A stretch of DNA of 64,000 nt from Sulfuricaulis limicola (GCF_002355735.1 NZ_AP014879.1:434001-498000), one strand, 5' to 3'. Positions 49,813-59,623 are shown, counted from the first letter of the stretch. Numbers and translations: made by a program. The notes: generated from the sequence alone by a model not told the origin.

Positions 49813-51438
49813 TCAGGTATTCAGGATATCGAAACTGAACTGCTCGAATGAGTGACTGGCCTCGATGAGCCGGGTGGGCGCGACGTGGTACAGGCGGCAA
49901 CCGTTGTCCATGAACACCCCAGTGTCAGGCTTGAACACCCCGCGGTGGGTGACGAGGGTTTGCGGCTGTTTGAGTGGTTTGATTTCCGGCAGCAGCAGCG
50001 CCGGCAGAAAATCGCTCTCCTTCCCGTCCGCAGTCACGGTCTTGATCACCACCGGATCGGCGCTGGGGGCGAGGTGCTGGATGCCGATCTCGATGTTCGA
50101 AGTGCCGGTGCTGCGGACCCAGCGGATGACGCCCACGCTCCACGGGCTGCCTTCCCCCGGTGTGCGCGTGATCAGGAGATCGCCGACCTGGATGTGCAGC
50201 TGGATCAGGCCGGCTTTGGAAAGCGACAGCCCGCCGGCGCTCTCGTCGTGCACGTCCCAGGTGGATAATTCCCGTCCGGGGATCTGGATATCCTTGTGTC
50301 TGATGCTCTCGGACGCGAGCTGGGTGCGTTGCGGCACCGGGCCCACGAAGGTCGAGCTGACGACGAATTTTTTTCCGCCATTGATCCAGTAATTGATCCG
50401 GTCCATGCCGATGGCGATTTCCACCTGGCGGTCGGTTGCCTGGCTGCGGCGGAAGGACCGTTGCGGGTTCACGCCCCAGGCACTGACCAGCCGCCGCAGC
50501 AGGTCCTGACCGCATTCCCGGAAAAAATTTTCCCGCAATCCCTCGGCTGGCGGCATATCGCCATTGGCAAGTTGCGTCAGATGCAGGTGCGCCTGGCGCG
50601 CCAGCTCGATCGTGTTCAGGATGTGATATCGCTGCGGGTCCTCCGGCACGGTGCCGGCGGTGTAGGCGATACCGGCATGGTCGTTGTCCCGGTCGATGAG
50701 GAACTGGCAGGTGGGATGATAGGCGCTGGTGGCCGCGGTCAGTTGCGCCAGCGGCGCCCAGCGGTCGAGATAATGGTGCGTCCAATCCACCATGCGCGGC
50801 GGCAGATGGTAAGGATCGCTGAAGTCGAGCAGCAACGCCTGCTTGTAGGCATGGCTCACGCTGCATGTTGGCAGCGTCTTGTTGAAGGCATCCTCGACGC
50901 CGGTTTCGCCGAGCCCCAGATTCTCCGCGTGCATGTACAGCGCGTGGATTTCCTTCCAGGTCCCCTGTGGACAGGGTGAATAGGTCTGGTAGGAAACCGC
51001 GAGCGCGCCGGTCAGACAGCGGATCGCGCGTTGGATGGCCAGCGCCTGGAGCGCTGGCTCGTGCGCGCCGGGCGCGGACGACAGGCCGAGCACGATGCGC
51101 TTGTAGCCGTTCGCGAGTTCCAGCTGGAACTGGCGGTTCTGTTCGGCCACGCTCTTGTGCTTCTCGGAAAGCGGCAGCGGCAGGCCGATGTATTGCTTGG
51201 TGAATTCCAGCGCCAGTTGGCTGACCGGATAGCGAAACAGCTCCAGCAGTTCCAGCCGCAGTTTGGGATCGTAATCGACGCGGTTGTGCAACGAGAGCGT
51301 GGTGAACAGCCGGCGGCCGGTCTCGGCGACGTTCAGCAGCGGCAGCTCGTCGAGCCACTTCCTGAGCTTGTGCGGCTGCAATTCGATTTCGCCGGCGCTG
51401 CGCTCGGCCAGGTTCGGTACGGCCAGGGTCAGGGACAT
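49813..51438 (-). CDS. Large protein with C-terminal PilZ-like domain
   Basis: 541 residues, soluble, no signal. The first 330 residues are helical (AETGRRLFTTLSLHNRVDYDPKLRLELLELFRYPVSQLALEF; ENLGLGETGVEDAFNKTLPTCSVSHAYKQALLLDFSDPYHLPP) and I do not recognise a named domain. Residues about 430-500 (STWDVHDESAGGLSLSKAGLIQLHIQVGDLLITRTPGE ... WSVGVIRWVRSTGTSNIEIGIQHLAP) look like PilZ, with DxSxxG, but the RxxxR c-di-GMP arm is not clear. The open frame reaches 51936, antisense to the next gene; MSLTLAVPN at 51438 is chosen. Confidence 0.72.
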   Translation of the reverse strand: MSLTLAVPNLAERSAGEIELQPHKLRKWLDELPLLNVAETGRRLFTTLSLHNRVDYDPKLRLELLELFRYPVSQLALEFTKQYIGLPLPLSEKHKSVAEQNRQFQLELANGYKRIVLGLSSAPGAHEPALQALAIQRAIRCLTGALAVSYQTYSPCPQGTWKEIHALYMHAENLGLGETGVEDAFNKTLPTCSVSHAYKQALLLDFSDPYHLPPRMVDWTHHYLDRWAPLAQLTAATSAYHPTCQFLIDRDNDHAGIAYTAGTVPEDPQRYHILNTIELARQAHLHLTQLANGDMPPAEGLRENFFRECGQDLLRRLVSAWGVNPQRSFRRSQATDRQVEIAIGMDRINYWINGGKKFVVSSTFVGPVPQRTQLASESIRHKDIQIPGRELSTWDVHDESAGGLSLSKAGLIQLHIQVGDLLITRTPGEGSPWSVGVIRWVRSTGTSNIEIGIQHLAPSADPVVIKTVTADGKESDFLPALLLPEIKPLKQPQTLVTHRGVFKPDTGVFMDNGCRLYHVAPTRLIEASHSFEQFSFDILNT

Positions 51439-51536
51439 GCGGCGTCGAAATGGCGTGGGGTTGGCATCTACCCCGAAGTGTAGACGCCGTCCCGGTGGCG
51501 CACCATTTCGGCACCGTGGCCGGAATGCCGGGTTTT

Positions 51537-52943
51537 TTAGCGGCGCGGAGGGGTGATATTGCCGTCGATGGCGGCGCGCTCGACCAGGCGGTCGAAATCG
51601 GCGGTGCTCATCAGCCCCTTCTCCGCGACGATGTCGCGCACCGGCCGTCCGCTGCGTTCGGATTCCTTGGCCACCTCGGCGGCGGCGGCATAACCGATGG
51701 AGGTGTTGAGCAGGGTGGCCAGCCCCACGCTGGTGTGCGCCAGCTCGCGGCAGCGTTTGCGGTCCACCTTGAGGCCGTGCAGGCCTTTCACGGTCGCGGC
51801 GTTGATGGCTTGCGTGAGCCAATCCATGGCGTCGAACAGCGCCGAGCCCAGCGCCGGCATCATGACGTTCAGCTCCAGTTGTCCCGCCTGGGTCATCATG
51901 GCGATGGCGTGATCCTGTCCGAGCACCTGATAGCACACCTGGTTCAGCATCTCGAACATCACCGGGTTGACCTTGCCCGGCATGATCGAGGAACCCGGCT
52001 GCACCGCCGGCAGTTCGATTTCGGCAAAGCCGGTGCGCGGGCCGGAGGCGAGCAGGCGCATGTCGTTGCTGATGCGTGTCAATTCCAGCGCGAGCGCGCG
52101 GATGGCGCCGGACAGTTGTTGCAGGTCGTGCATGGATTGCATCTGCGCCGCGAGATCATCGGCGGCGCGGACCGGATCGCCGGTCAGGCGCGCCAGTTCC
52201 CCGGCGATATGCACGGCGTAGCCGGGAACGGTGTTGAGCCCGGTGCCGGCGGCGGAGCCGCCGAGTCCGGTTTCGCACAGCAGCGGAATGGTCGCGCGCA
52301 ATTGATGCGCGCTGCGGCGCAGGATCCAGGCATAGGCGCCGAACTCGCGCCCGAGCGTGGTCGGCACGGCGTCTTGCAGATGCGTGCGCCCGCTCTTGAC
52401 GGTGCCGGCTTCGTTGCGCGCGATGGCCTCGTATTCGTCGGCCATGCGATTGACGGCCTCCAGCAGGCGCGGCATCTTGGCCAGCGCCGCCAGGCGAATC
52501 GCCGTCGGGATGGTGTCATTGGTGCTTTGCCCCATGTTCACGTGATCATTGGGGTTGACCGGTTTGTATTCGCCCTGCTTGCCGCCGAGCGCGACGTTCG
52601 CCAGGTTGGCAATCACCTCGTTGGTGTTCATGTTGTGCGAGGTGCCGGCGCCGGCCTGGAAACGGTCCACCACGAACTCCGCTTGGTATTGGCCGGCGAT
52701 GATGGCGTCGGCGGCCTCGACGATGGCTTGGGCCAGGCGCGGTTCCAGCGCCCCGGCCGACTGGTTGACCGCCGCCGCCGCACGCTTGATGCGGGCATGC
52801 GCGATAATGAAGTCGGCATCGGGCTGGCGCCCGGAAATCGGGAAGTTTTCCACTGCCCGCGCCGTCTGTATGCCATACCAGGCGTCGTGCGGGACCGGGT
52901 ATTCACCCAGTGTGTCTTTTTCGGTGCGGAATTTTTGGCTCAT
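51537..52943 (-). CDS. Aspartate ammonia-lyase / class II fumarase superfamily enzyme
   Basis: About 468 residues of the fumarase/aspartase superfamily. The signature GSSIMPGKVNPV is intact, as are AGTSHNMNTNEVIAN and THLQDAVPTTLGREF. The N-terminus (EKDTLGEYPVPHDAWYGIQTARAVENFPISG) and AGQLELNVMMPA favour aspartase over fumarase C, but the two are hard to separate by eye. Reaction: L-aspartate to fumarate plus ammonia, or fumarate hydration. ATG 52943 (MSQKF) is preferred to 52955. Confidence 0.85.
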   Translation of the reverse strand: MSQKFRTEKDTLGEYPVPHDAWYGIQTARAVENFPISGRQPDADFIIAHARIKRAAAAVNQSAGALEPRLAQAIVEAADAIIAGQYQAEFVVDRFQAGAGTSHNMNTNEVIANLANVALGGKQGEYKPVNPNDHVNMGQSTNDTIPTAIRLAALAKMPRLLEAVNRMADEYEAIARNEAGTVKSGRTHLQDAVPTTLGREFGAYAWILRRSAHQLRATIPLLCETGLGGSAAGTGLNTVPGYAVHIAGELARLTGDPVRAADDLAAQMQSMHDLQQLSGAIRALALELTRISNDMRLLASGPRTGFAEIELPAVQPGSSIMPGKVNPVMFEMLNQVCYQVLGQDHAIAMMTQAGQLELNVMMPALGSALFDAMDWLTQAINAATVKGLHGLKVDRKRCRELAHTSVGLATLLNTSIGYAAAAEVAKESERSGRPVRDIVAEKGLMSTADFDRLVERAAIDGNITPPRR

Positions 52944-53042
52944 GGCGCACTCCAATTAGTAGCCGGATTATAGGGTTGGCGTCGCCGGAATGCATCCGAA
53001 GCGGTTTATCTATATATGATGTCGTATCAAGAGGAGGCTAAC

Positions 53043-53543
53043 GTGTTTCAGCGTATCAGCAGGTGGTTGGTCGTGGCGTTATTGGCAGCCCCGGCGCTGG
53101 TGCTGGCGACCGGTCCGGACATCAAGCTCCAGGACGTCGAGGGCAAGGAGCACAACGTCAATGAATACATCGGCCAGGGAAAATGGACTGTCGTGGCGGT
53201 CTGGTCCGCCGACTGCCCGATCTGCCGGCGCGATATCTATCATATGACCTTCTTTTACGATGAGCATCGGAAGAAAAATGCCACCGTGCTGGGCTTGTCC
53301 GTGGACGGTATCGGCAACCGGGACAAGGCCAAAGGGTTTATCGAGGCCCAGAGCCTGAATTTTCCGAACCTCATCGGCGAGCCGGAGGACGCCAGCCGCC
53401 TGAGCGGCGCCATGTTCATTGGCACGCCGACTTATTATTTCTTTTCCCCGGAGGGCAAGTTCATGACCCAGCGCATCGGACCGGTGACGCAGCAGCAGGC
53501 GGAGCAGATCCTCCTCGACCTCGAAAAGCAGAAAAAGCTCTAA
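53043..53543 (+). CDS. Periplasmic thioredoxin-like (TlpA/AhpC-TSA) protein
   Basis: About 166 residues. Signal peptide (WLVVALLAAPALVLA, about 7-21), then DIKLQDVEGKEHNVNEYIGQGKWTVVAVWSADCPICRRDIYHM with a CPIC active site in the thioredoxin position, a cis-Pro in IGTPTYYFFSPEGKFM. GTG 53043 has a near-perfect GAGGAGG site; the upstream ATG 53016 does not. A second TlpA-like gene lies at 13300. Role: disulfide chemistry in the periplasm. Confidence 0.85.
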   Translation: MFQRISRWLVVALLAAPALVLATGPDIKLQDVEGKEHNVNEYIGQGKWTVVAVWSADCPICRRDIYHMTFFYDEHRKKNATVLGLSVDGIGNRDKAKGFIEAQSLNFPNLIGEPEDASRLSGAMFIGTPTYYFFSPEGKFMTQRIGPVTQQQAEQILLDLEKQKKL

Positions 53544-53551
53544 AAATAGTT

Positions 53552-53636
53552 TTTACCGCCAAGACGCCAAGAACGCCAAGATTTCTTGTTTATTCGAAGT
53601 TTTTTCTTGGCGTTCTTGGCGTTCTTGGCGGTTTAA
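53552..53636. repeat. Palindromic repeat with CGCCAAGA direct repeats
   Basis: ACCGCCAAGACGCCAAGAACGCCAAGA on the left is mirrored by TCTTGGCGTTCTTGGCGTTCTTGGCGGT on the right around an AT-rich loop; each arm is itself a tandem repeat. It probably folds as a long hairpin and may end the thioredoxin-like gene transcript. Confidence 0.8.
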
Positions 53637-53646
53637 AATAATCAAC

Positions 53647-53919
53647 ATGGCTCATTGCCGGCATTTTCTGGTCTCCGGACAGGTGCAGGGCGTGTTCTTC
53701 CGCGCGTCCGCGGAATCCACCGCGCGCCAGCTCGGCCTTACCGGATGGGTGCGCAACCTGCGCGACGGGCGCGTTGAGCTGGTTGCGTGCGGCGAGGAAG
53801 CACCACTTGATGAACTGGAGCGGTGGTTGTGGCAGGGTCCGCCGCGGGCGCGCGTGACGGAGGTGAAGGTGCAGGAAACCGTGGCGCAGCCGTTCGACGG
53901 GTTTTTCGTGCGCGGCTGA
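53647..53919 (+). CDS. acyP: Acylphosphatase
   Basis: 90 residues. CRHFLVSGQVQGVFFRASAESTARQLGLTGWVRNLRDGRVELVACG holds the catalytic Arg in VQGVFFRA and the Asn in GWVRNLRDG. Hydrolyses acyl phosphates. Starts 10 bases after the palindromic repeat. Confidence 0.94.
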   Translation: MAHCRHFLVSGQVQGVFFRASAESTARQLGLTGWVRNLRDGRVELVACGEEAPLDELERWLWQGPPRARVTEVKVQETVAQPFDGFFVRG

Positions 53920-53921
53920 TA

Positions 53922-54515
53922 TTACTGCGGGTACCAGCGGGTCTTGTAGGCCTTGTCCACCTTGAAGGAATACTTGCTCTCGCGCGTGCCGTTGTAGCGT
54001 TTGAGCGCCGCGTGCAGATTGCCTTTTTCCTTCTGTAAATAATATTTCAGGATGGTGCAGCCGAAGCGCAGGTTGGTCTGGATGCGGAACAGGCTGTCGC
54101 CGGGCCGGCCGATCTCCTTGAGCCAGAACGGCATGACCTGCATCAGCCCGCGCGCGCCGGCCACGGAGATCGCGTACTGGCTGAAATTGCTCTCCACCTC
54201 GATCACCGCCAGCACCAGTTCCGGCGGCAGGTCGGCGCGGCGTGCTTCGTAGTGCACGTTCTTGAGCAGCTCGATACGGAATGCCGGATCCGGCACGCGT
54301 CTTTCCAGCCGCTGCGACATGTCGGCGAGCCAGACCTCGCCGTCGAAACGGTCATGGAAACTGTCGGTCTCGAGCGCTGCCTGTTTCACCAGCACGCGCA
54401 ACTCCGGGTCGATCACTTCCGGCGTGGTGCGCGAGGCCTGAGCAATGCCGGTGAGAAAGAAACCGGCAATGAGCGTGGCGGCAAACAAGCTTAAGACTGT
54501 TTTACAGGATTTCAT
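53922..54515 (-). CDS. Lytic transglycosylase (SLT domain)
   Basis: 197 residues, signal peptide (VLSLFAATLIAGFFLTGIAQA, about 6-27). SLT core: LPPELVLAVIEVESNFSQYAISVAGARGLMQVMPFWLKEIG with the catalytic Glu in EVESNF, and LRFGCTILKYYLQKEKGNLHAALKRYNGT. Cleaves peptidoglycan glycan strands in the periplasm. Convergent with acyP, 2 bases apart. Confidence 0.92.
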   Translation of the reverse strand: MKSCKTVLSLFAATLIAGFFLTGIAQASRTTPEVIDPELRVLVKQAALETDSFHDRFDGEVWLADMSQRLERRVPDPAFRIELLKNVHYEARRADLPPELVLAVIEVESNFSQYAISVAGARGLMQVMPFWLKEIGRPGDSLFRIQTNLRFGCTILKYYLQKEKGNLHAALKRYNGTRESKYSFKVDKAYKTRWYPQ

Positions 54516-54658
54516 GCCGATGGTTTAACGGGCTAGGCCAAGAATGGACAATCCCTCGAGTGAAGGCGATCATGTTGCCTCTTGGGGAATTATAGGCGCT
54601 TAAATCCCGCCGCCGCGACCCCATTCAGACGAAACCGGCACCAGACAAACGATCCATC

Positions 54659-56866
54659 ATGGTCAAGCCCACGCCCCTGACGACAACCGACGACACGCTC
54701 CGGACAAGCGGCGTGGAGGATTGGCTCGCCGCCATTGCTGCCAGTCGCCCCGCGCCGGAACAGGAAATCCTGCGCCGGGCCGTGGTGCTGGCGTCGCGGG
54801 CGCACGCGGGCCAGCAGCGCGCCTCGGGCGAGCCCTATGTCCGGCATTCGCTGGCGGTGGCCAGAATACTCGCCGATCTCGGGCTCGATCACGAGACGCT
54901 GGCGGCGGCGATCCTGCACGACGTGGTGGAGGACGGCGGCATCGCGCTCGATGACCTGAAAAACGAATTCGGCGCGTCCATCGCCGGCCTTGTCGACGGC
55001 GTGACCCGCATGAAGGTGATCCAGGAATTCCAGCCCGAGACCGCCGGTTCACGCCGCGAGCATGCCCAGGCCGAGAGCCTGCGCAAGATGCTGCTGGCCA
55101 TGGCCGAGGACGTGCGCGTGGTATTCATCAAGCTCGCCGACCGGCTGCACAACATGCGCACGCTGTCGGCCTTGCCGGAGGAAAAACAGAAGCGCATCGC
55201 GCGCGAGACCATGGATATCTTCGCGCCGCTGGCCAACCGTCTCGGCATCTGGCAGATGAAGTGGGAGCTCGAGGACCTGGCGTTTCGTTATCTCGAACCC
55301 GCGACCTACCGGCAGACCGCCGACTTCATCGCCGAACGCCGCGAGGACCGCGAGGCCTACATCGCCGGTTTCGTCGAGACCTTGTCACAGGAACTGTCCC
55401 GTTCCGGGGTCCAGGCCGAGGTCACGGGCCGGCCGAAACATATCTACAGCATCTGGCGCAAGATGCAAAGAAAGGCGAAGCACTTCGAGCAGATCTACGA
55501 CGTGCGCGCGGTGCGCGTGCTGGTCGACAACATTCGCGATTGCTACGCCGCGCTCGGCGTGGTGCATACCTTGTGGCAGCACATCCCCGGCGAATTCGAC
55601 GATTACATCGCCACGCCCAAGGAAAATGACTACCGCTCGATTCACACCGCCGTGATCGGCCCGCAGGGCAGGACGGTGGAGGTGCAGATACGCACGCACG
55701 AGATGCACCAGCAGTCGGAACTGGGGGTGGCCGCCCACTGGCGTTACAAGGAAGGCGCGCACACCGACAGCGGTTACGATGCCAAGATCGCCTGGCTGCG
55801 CAGCCTGCTGGAATGGAAGGACGAGGTCGCCAGCGCCAGCGATTTCGTGGACCAGTTCAAGTCCGAGGTGTTCAGCGAACGCGTGTACGTGTTCACGCCC
55901 AAGGGCAAGATCGTGGACCTGCCGGCCGGCAGCACGCCGCTCGATTTCGCTTACGACATCCACACCAGTGTCGGGCACCGTTGTCGCGGCGCCAAGGTGA
56001 ACGGCCAGATGGTGCCGCTGACGCACGCGCTCACGACCGGCGACCGCGTTGAGGTGTTGACCGTCAAGGACGGCGGGCCGTCGCGCGACTGGCTGTCGCC
56101 GCACCTGGGTTACCTGCACACCTCCAAGGCGCGTTCGCGGGTGAACCACTGGTTTCGCGAGCAGAACTACGACGCCAGCGTCGCCGCCGGCCGCGCCGTG
56201 CTGGAGCGTGAGTTTCATCGCCTCGGCATCGGCGACGTCAAGTTCGAGAAGCTGGCGCAACGCTTCGAATTCCAGAAGGCCGATGATTTCCTGGAGGCCG
56301 CCGGCCGCGGCGACATCAAGCCGGCGCACATCATGAATGCCTTGCAGGAAATGCTGGGGCAGGACTTGCGCGCGCCGCCGCCGGCGATCGCGCCGCGCGC
56401 GCCGGGCGCGCCCAAGCCCTCGGGGGTCACGATCCAGGGCATCGGCAATCTGCTGACGCGCATGGCGAAGTGCTGCAACCCGCTCCCGGGCGATCCGATC
56501 GTGGGTTTCATCACCCGCGGGCAGGGCGTGACCATTCACCGCCGCGATTGCGCCAATGCGCTGCGCCACCACGACGAGCATAATGAGAGACTGATCGAGG
56601 TCAGCTGGGGCACGCAGGCTGGTGCGGCCTATCCGGTCGAGGTCGAGGTGACGGCCCATGACCGCAGCGGACTGCTGCGCGACATCACGTCACTGCTGGC
56701 GAACGAGAAGATCAACGTGCTCGGTGTTCGCACCCTCACCGACAGGCAGCAGGTGGCGCACATGACCTTCACGCTCGAAATCCCCGACATCGAGACGCTG
56801 TCGCGCATCCTCGCGCTGCTGGACCAGATTCCGAATGTAACCGGGGTACGCCGGCGCGCCAGCTGA
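54659..56866 (+). CDS. relA: RelA-type (p)ppGpp synthetase with intact HD hydrolase motif
   Basis: 735 residues: HD domain (about 40-200), synthetase (about 230-360), TGS (about 400-460), helical/zinc-finger region and ACT (about 660-735). The synthetase reads HIYSIWRKMQRK ... YDVRAVRVLV ... GEFDDYIATPKENDYRSIHTAV, with EFDD as in RelA (SpoT has RxKD). Unlike E. coli RelA, the HD domain keeps YVRHSLAVA, ILHDVVEDGG and IKLADRLHNMRT, so hydrolase activity may persist. TGS VYVFTPKGKIVDLPAGSTPLDFAYDIHT, ACT VTAHDRSGLLRDITSLLANEKINVLGV. Start ATG 54659 fits; the ribosome site is weak. Confidence 0.93.
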   Translation: MVKPTPLTTTDDTLRTSGVEDWLAAIAASRPAPEQEILRRAVVLASRAHAGQQRASGEPYVRHSLAVARILADLGLDHETLAAAILHDVVEDGGIALDDLKNEFGASIAGLVDGVTRMKVIQEFQPETAGSRREHAQAESLRKMLLAMAEDVRVVFIKLADRLHNMRTLSALPEEKQKRIARETMDIFAPLANRLGIWQMKWELEDLAFRYLEPATYRQTADFIAERREDREAYIAGFVETLSQELSRSGVQAEVTGRPKHIYSIWRKMQRKAKHFEQIYDVRAVRVLVDNIRDCYAALGVVHTLWQHIPGEFDDYIATPKENDYRSIHTAVIGPQGRTVEVQIRTHEMHQQSELGVAAHWRYKEGAHTDSGYDAKIAWLRSLLEWKDEVASASDFVDQFKSEVFSERVYVFTPKGKIVDLPAGSTPLDFAYDIHTSVGHRCRGAKVNGQMVPLTHALTTGDRVEVLTVKDGGPSRDWLSPHLGYLHTSKARSRVNHWFREQNYDASVAAGRAVLEREFHRLGIGDVKFEKLAQRFEFQKADDFLEAAGRGDIKPAHIMNALQEMLGQDLRAPPPAIAPRAPGAPKPSGVTIQGIGNLLTRMAKCCNPLPGDPIVGFITRGQGVTIHRRDCANALRHHDEHNERLIEVSWGTQAGAAYPVEVEVTAHDRSGLLRDITSLLANEKINVLGVRTLTDRQQVAHMTFTLEIPDIETLSRILALLDQIPNVTGVRRRAS

Positions 56867-56901
56867 CTATGGCGCCCGATGTCGCGGGCGAGGAGTGCCG
56901 G

Positions 56902-57102
56902 CTAGAGCTTGAGCACTTCGACCAGGATGGTCTTGGCGATGAAGCCGACGAAACCCAGGCCGAGCGCCAGAAACAATACGAAGTAGCCGTACTTGCCGGC
57001 CTGTGACTCGCGTCCCATTTTCCAGATGATGAGCAGCATCCACGCGATCAGGCCGCCGATGCCGATGATGAGTGACCAGGATTCGAACTGCTCGATGGAC
57101 AT
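56902..57102 (-). CDS. DUF2788 small membrane protein
   Basis: 66 residues with two membrane helices (WSLIIGIGGLIAWMLLIIW and YGYFVLFLALGLGFVGFIAKTILVEVL) joined by KMGRESQAGKYG. This is the DUF2788 pattern, common in beta- and gammaproteobacteria. Function unknown. Preferred over the overlapping longer frame, which lacks the hydrophobic pattern. Confidence 0.85.
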   Translation of the reverse strand: MSIEQFESWSLIIGIGGLIAWMLLIIWKMGRESQAGKYGYFVLFLALGLGFVGFIAKTILVEVLKL

Positions 57103-57194
57103 GTGGCGCGTTCCCGTTCAAAAAACGGCGCGCATCATACACAGGACCGGGATGTCCGGCAAATGACCGGCGTCAAGGACCGGCGCGGCGAGCG

Positions 57195-58916
57195 TCAGGA
57201 TTTGATGGTCTGGTGCAGCATGCCGATGACATCTCCGAGCGGCAGCTCGCGCGGCTGTTTGTCGCGCCGGCCCTTGTATTCGGCCACGCCTTTCGCCAGC
57301 CCCTTGTCGCCGATCACGATACGATGGGGGATGCCGATGAGGTCCATGTCGGCGAAAATGACGCCGGGGCGCTCGTCGCGGTCATCGAGCAGCACGTCGA
57401 AACCGGCGTGCACCAGCTCGCCGTAGAGTTTGTCCATCGTTTCGCGAACCTTCTCCGATTTTCCATAGCCGATCGGCACCAACGCGATCTGGAACGGGGC
57501 GATGGCGTCGGGCCAGAGGATGCCGTTGTCGTCGTGATTCTGCTCGATGGCGGCCGCGACCACGCGCGAGACGCCGATGCCATAGCAACCCATGGGCATG
57601 ATCACGGATTGACCGGCCTCGTCGAGCACGGTCGCCTGCATGGCCTCGCTGTACTTGGTGCCGAGCTGGAAGATGTGACCGACCTCGATGCCGCGGCGTA
57701 TCGAGAGCGTGCCGCCGCACTCGCCCTTGCCGGAATCGGGGCAGGGATCGCCTTCGACCACCTTGCGCAGGTCGGCCACCACCGGTTCGGCCGCGTCGCG
57801 CCCCCAATTGACGTTAACAAGGTGCTTGCCGTTGACGTTGGCGCCGCAGACAAAATCGGCCAGGCGCACGGCGGATTCGTCGGCGATGACGGTGATCTTC
57901 AGGCCCACCGGCCCGATCGAACCGGGCTCGCAGCCGGCGGCCAGTTCCACTTCGCCGGGCGTGACGAACATCAATGGTTTCGCCACCTGCGGCAGTTTCG
58001 CCACCTTGATCTCGTTCAGCTCGTGATCGCCGCGCAGCACCAGCGCGATGACGCCGCCGGTGCCCTTGACCAGCAGCGTCTTGACTGTCTGTTTCGGATC
58101 GATCTTCAGGAACCTGCTGACCTGCTCGATGGTATGTTGCCCCGGCGTGTCCGCGGTTTGCATCGGTTGGCCCGGCGCCGGGCGTTTGCCGAGCGGCGGC
58201 AGGGCCTGCGCCATTTCCACGTTGGCGGCGTATTCGCATTTCGAGCAGATGGCGATGGCGTCCTCGCCGGAATCGGCCAGCACGTGAAATTCATGCGAAT
58301 GACTGCCGCCGATGGCGCCGGTGTCGGCCGCCACCGGGCGGAATTCCAGCCCCACGCGCTGGAATATGCGCGAATAGGTCGCGTGCATGACCTGGTAAGT
58401 TTCCCCGAGCGAGGCCTCGCTGGCATGGAATGAATAGGCGTCCTTCATGAGGAATTCGCGCGCCCGCATCACGCCGAAGCGCGGGCGGATCTCGTCGCGG
58501 AATTTCATCTGGATCTGGTAGAAATTCGCCGGCAGCTGGCGGTAGCTCTTGATTTCGCGCCGGATGAGGTCGGTGATGACCTCCTCGTGCGTTGGCCCGA
58601 AGCAGAAATCGCGCTTGTGCCGGTCGGTCAGGCGCAGCAGCTCGGGCCCGTACTGGTCCCAGCGCCCGGATTCCTGCCACAGCTCCGCCGGCTGCACCGC
58701 CGGCATCAGCACTTCCTGCGCGCCGGCACGGTTCATTTCCTCGCGTACTATTTTTTCCACCTTGCGCAGCACCCGCAGGCCGAGCGGCAGCCAGCTGTAG
58801 ATGCCGGCGGCGAGCTTGCGGATCATGCCCGCGCGCAGCATCAGCTGGTGGCTGACGGTTTCGGCCTCGGCCGGGGTTTCGCGGACGGTGGAGAGCAGGA
58901 AGCGGGAAACACGCAT
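57195..58916 (-). CDS. proS: Prolyl-tRNA synthetase
   Basis: Class II synthetase with the bacterial insertion domain, 573 residues. RQVS-type N-terminus ([46 protein letters not shown]), motif 2 [28 protein letters not shown], the editing domain (about 220-400), motif 3 [18 protein letters not shown] and an anticodon-binding domain at the end. Complete. Confidence 0.96.
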   Translation of the reverse strand: MRVSRFLLSTVRETPAEAETVSHQLMLRAGMIRKLAAGIYSWLPLGLRVLRKVEKIVREEMNRAGAQEVLMPAVQPAELWQESGRWDQYGPELLRLTDRHKRDFCFGPTHEEVITDLIRREIKSYRQLPANFYQIQMKFRDEIRPRFGVMRAREFLMKDAYSFHASEASLGETYQVMHATYSRIFQRVGLEFRPVAADTGAIGGSHSHEFHVLADSGEDAIAICSKCEYAANVEMAQALPPLGKRPAPGQPMQTADTPGQHTIEQVSRFLKIDPKQTVKTLLVKGTGGVIALVLRGDHELNEIKVAKLPQVAKPLMFVTPGEVELAAGCEPGSIGPVGLKITVIADESAVRLADFVCGANVNGKHLVNVNWGRDAAEPVVADLRKVVEGDPCPDSGKGECGGTLSIRRGIEVGHIFQLGTKYSEAMQATVLDEAGQSVIMPMGCYGIGVSRVVAAAIEQNHDDNGILWPDAIAPFQIALVPIGYGKSEKVRETMDKLYGELVHAGFDVLLDDRDERPGVIFADMDLIGIPHRIVIGDKGLAKGVAEYKGRRDKQPRELPLGDVIGMLHQTIKS

Positions 58917-59019
58917 GGATCGTTATTCTCGTGGATCGGGATCGGAAACGGGAGTGGAGTATAAGTCAGGACCGCGGCGCGCCAAAGCACCGCGCCGGGC
59001 AAGGCGATTCGGCCATACC

Positions 59020-59508
59020 TTATTTGATGTTCAGCGCCTCTTTCACGATCCCGTCGAGCAGGTTTTCAATTTCCCGGATCGAGGCGCGCGAAGCCTCGGA
59101 GCCAGCTGGCAGAGGTCGGCGATAGCCGACATACACCGTTTTCGGGTCCTGCGGCAGGGTGAAATAAACGATGATATAGGGACAGAAGACGATGTTGGCG
59201 GGATCGGCCTCCATGGTGCGGCGTGAAATGGTGGCCGAGCAGAATTGCATGGAGCCGGCGTTACCGTAAATCGGTGTGGTGGCGCCAAGGTCCTTGCCGG
59301 TGCGTTCGAGCATGGCGCCGATGTGCGAGGTGTGGTCGATCACCAGCCCGCGGCCGGTGATGGCGATCTCGATGTCTTCCTTGACGGTGTCGAAATCCCG
59401 TTTGACGGTGTAAAGCCTGAGATGGTCCGCCCCGGCAGGGCCGGCCGGCACCGTTGCACACGCCAGCAGGCCGAACGAAAACACGAACAACATGATTATA
59501 CGGGTCAT
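59020..59508 (-). CDS. DUF302-like lipoprotein
   Basis: 162 residues. A lipoprotein signal (IIMLFVFSFGLLAC, lipobox LLAC) precedes a DUF302-like domain: DFDTVKEDIEIAITGRGLVIDHTSHIGAMLERTG, CSATISRRTMEADPANIVFCPYIIVYFTLP and PDPK-type C-terminal EIENLLDGIVKEALNI. DUF302 proteins are periplasmic and of unknown role, often near sulfur or cytochrome genes. The longer in-frame start at 59736 is antisense to the next gene and is rejected; ATG 59508 has a GGAG site. Confidence 0.82.
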   Translation of the reverse strand: MTRIIMLFVFSFGLLACATVPAGPAGADHLRLYTVKRDFDTVKEDIEIAITGRGLVIDHTSHIGAMLERTGKDLGATTPIYGNAGSMQFCSATISRRTMEADPANIVFCPYIIVYFTLPQDPKTVYVGYRRPLPAGSEASRASIREIENLLDGIVKEALNIK

Positions 59509-59623
59509 GGAATCTCCGGAATGTCTTGCATCGCGTCGGCCCAGTATATCGCAGGCACAAAATTCTTCCCCCGCCCGACCGGCGAGGGAAGAGAGACGCC
59601 ACTGCTTGGAGATTAATTCCGGA

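Noticed and set aside
51439-51936. N-terminal extension of the PilZ-like gene
   Set aside because: Antisense to the aspartase gene; the conserved-looking start is MSLTLAVPN at 51438.
53552-53636. Tandem CGCCAAGA units as a CRISPR-like array
   Set aside because: No spacers; the units form the arms of one palindrome.
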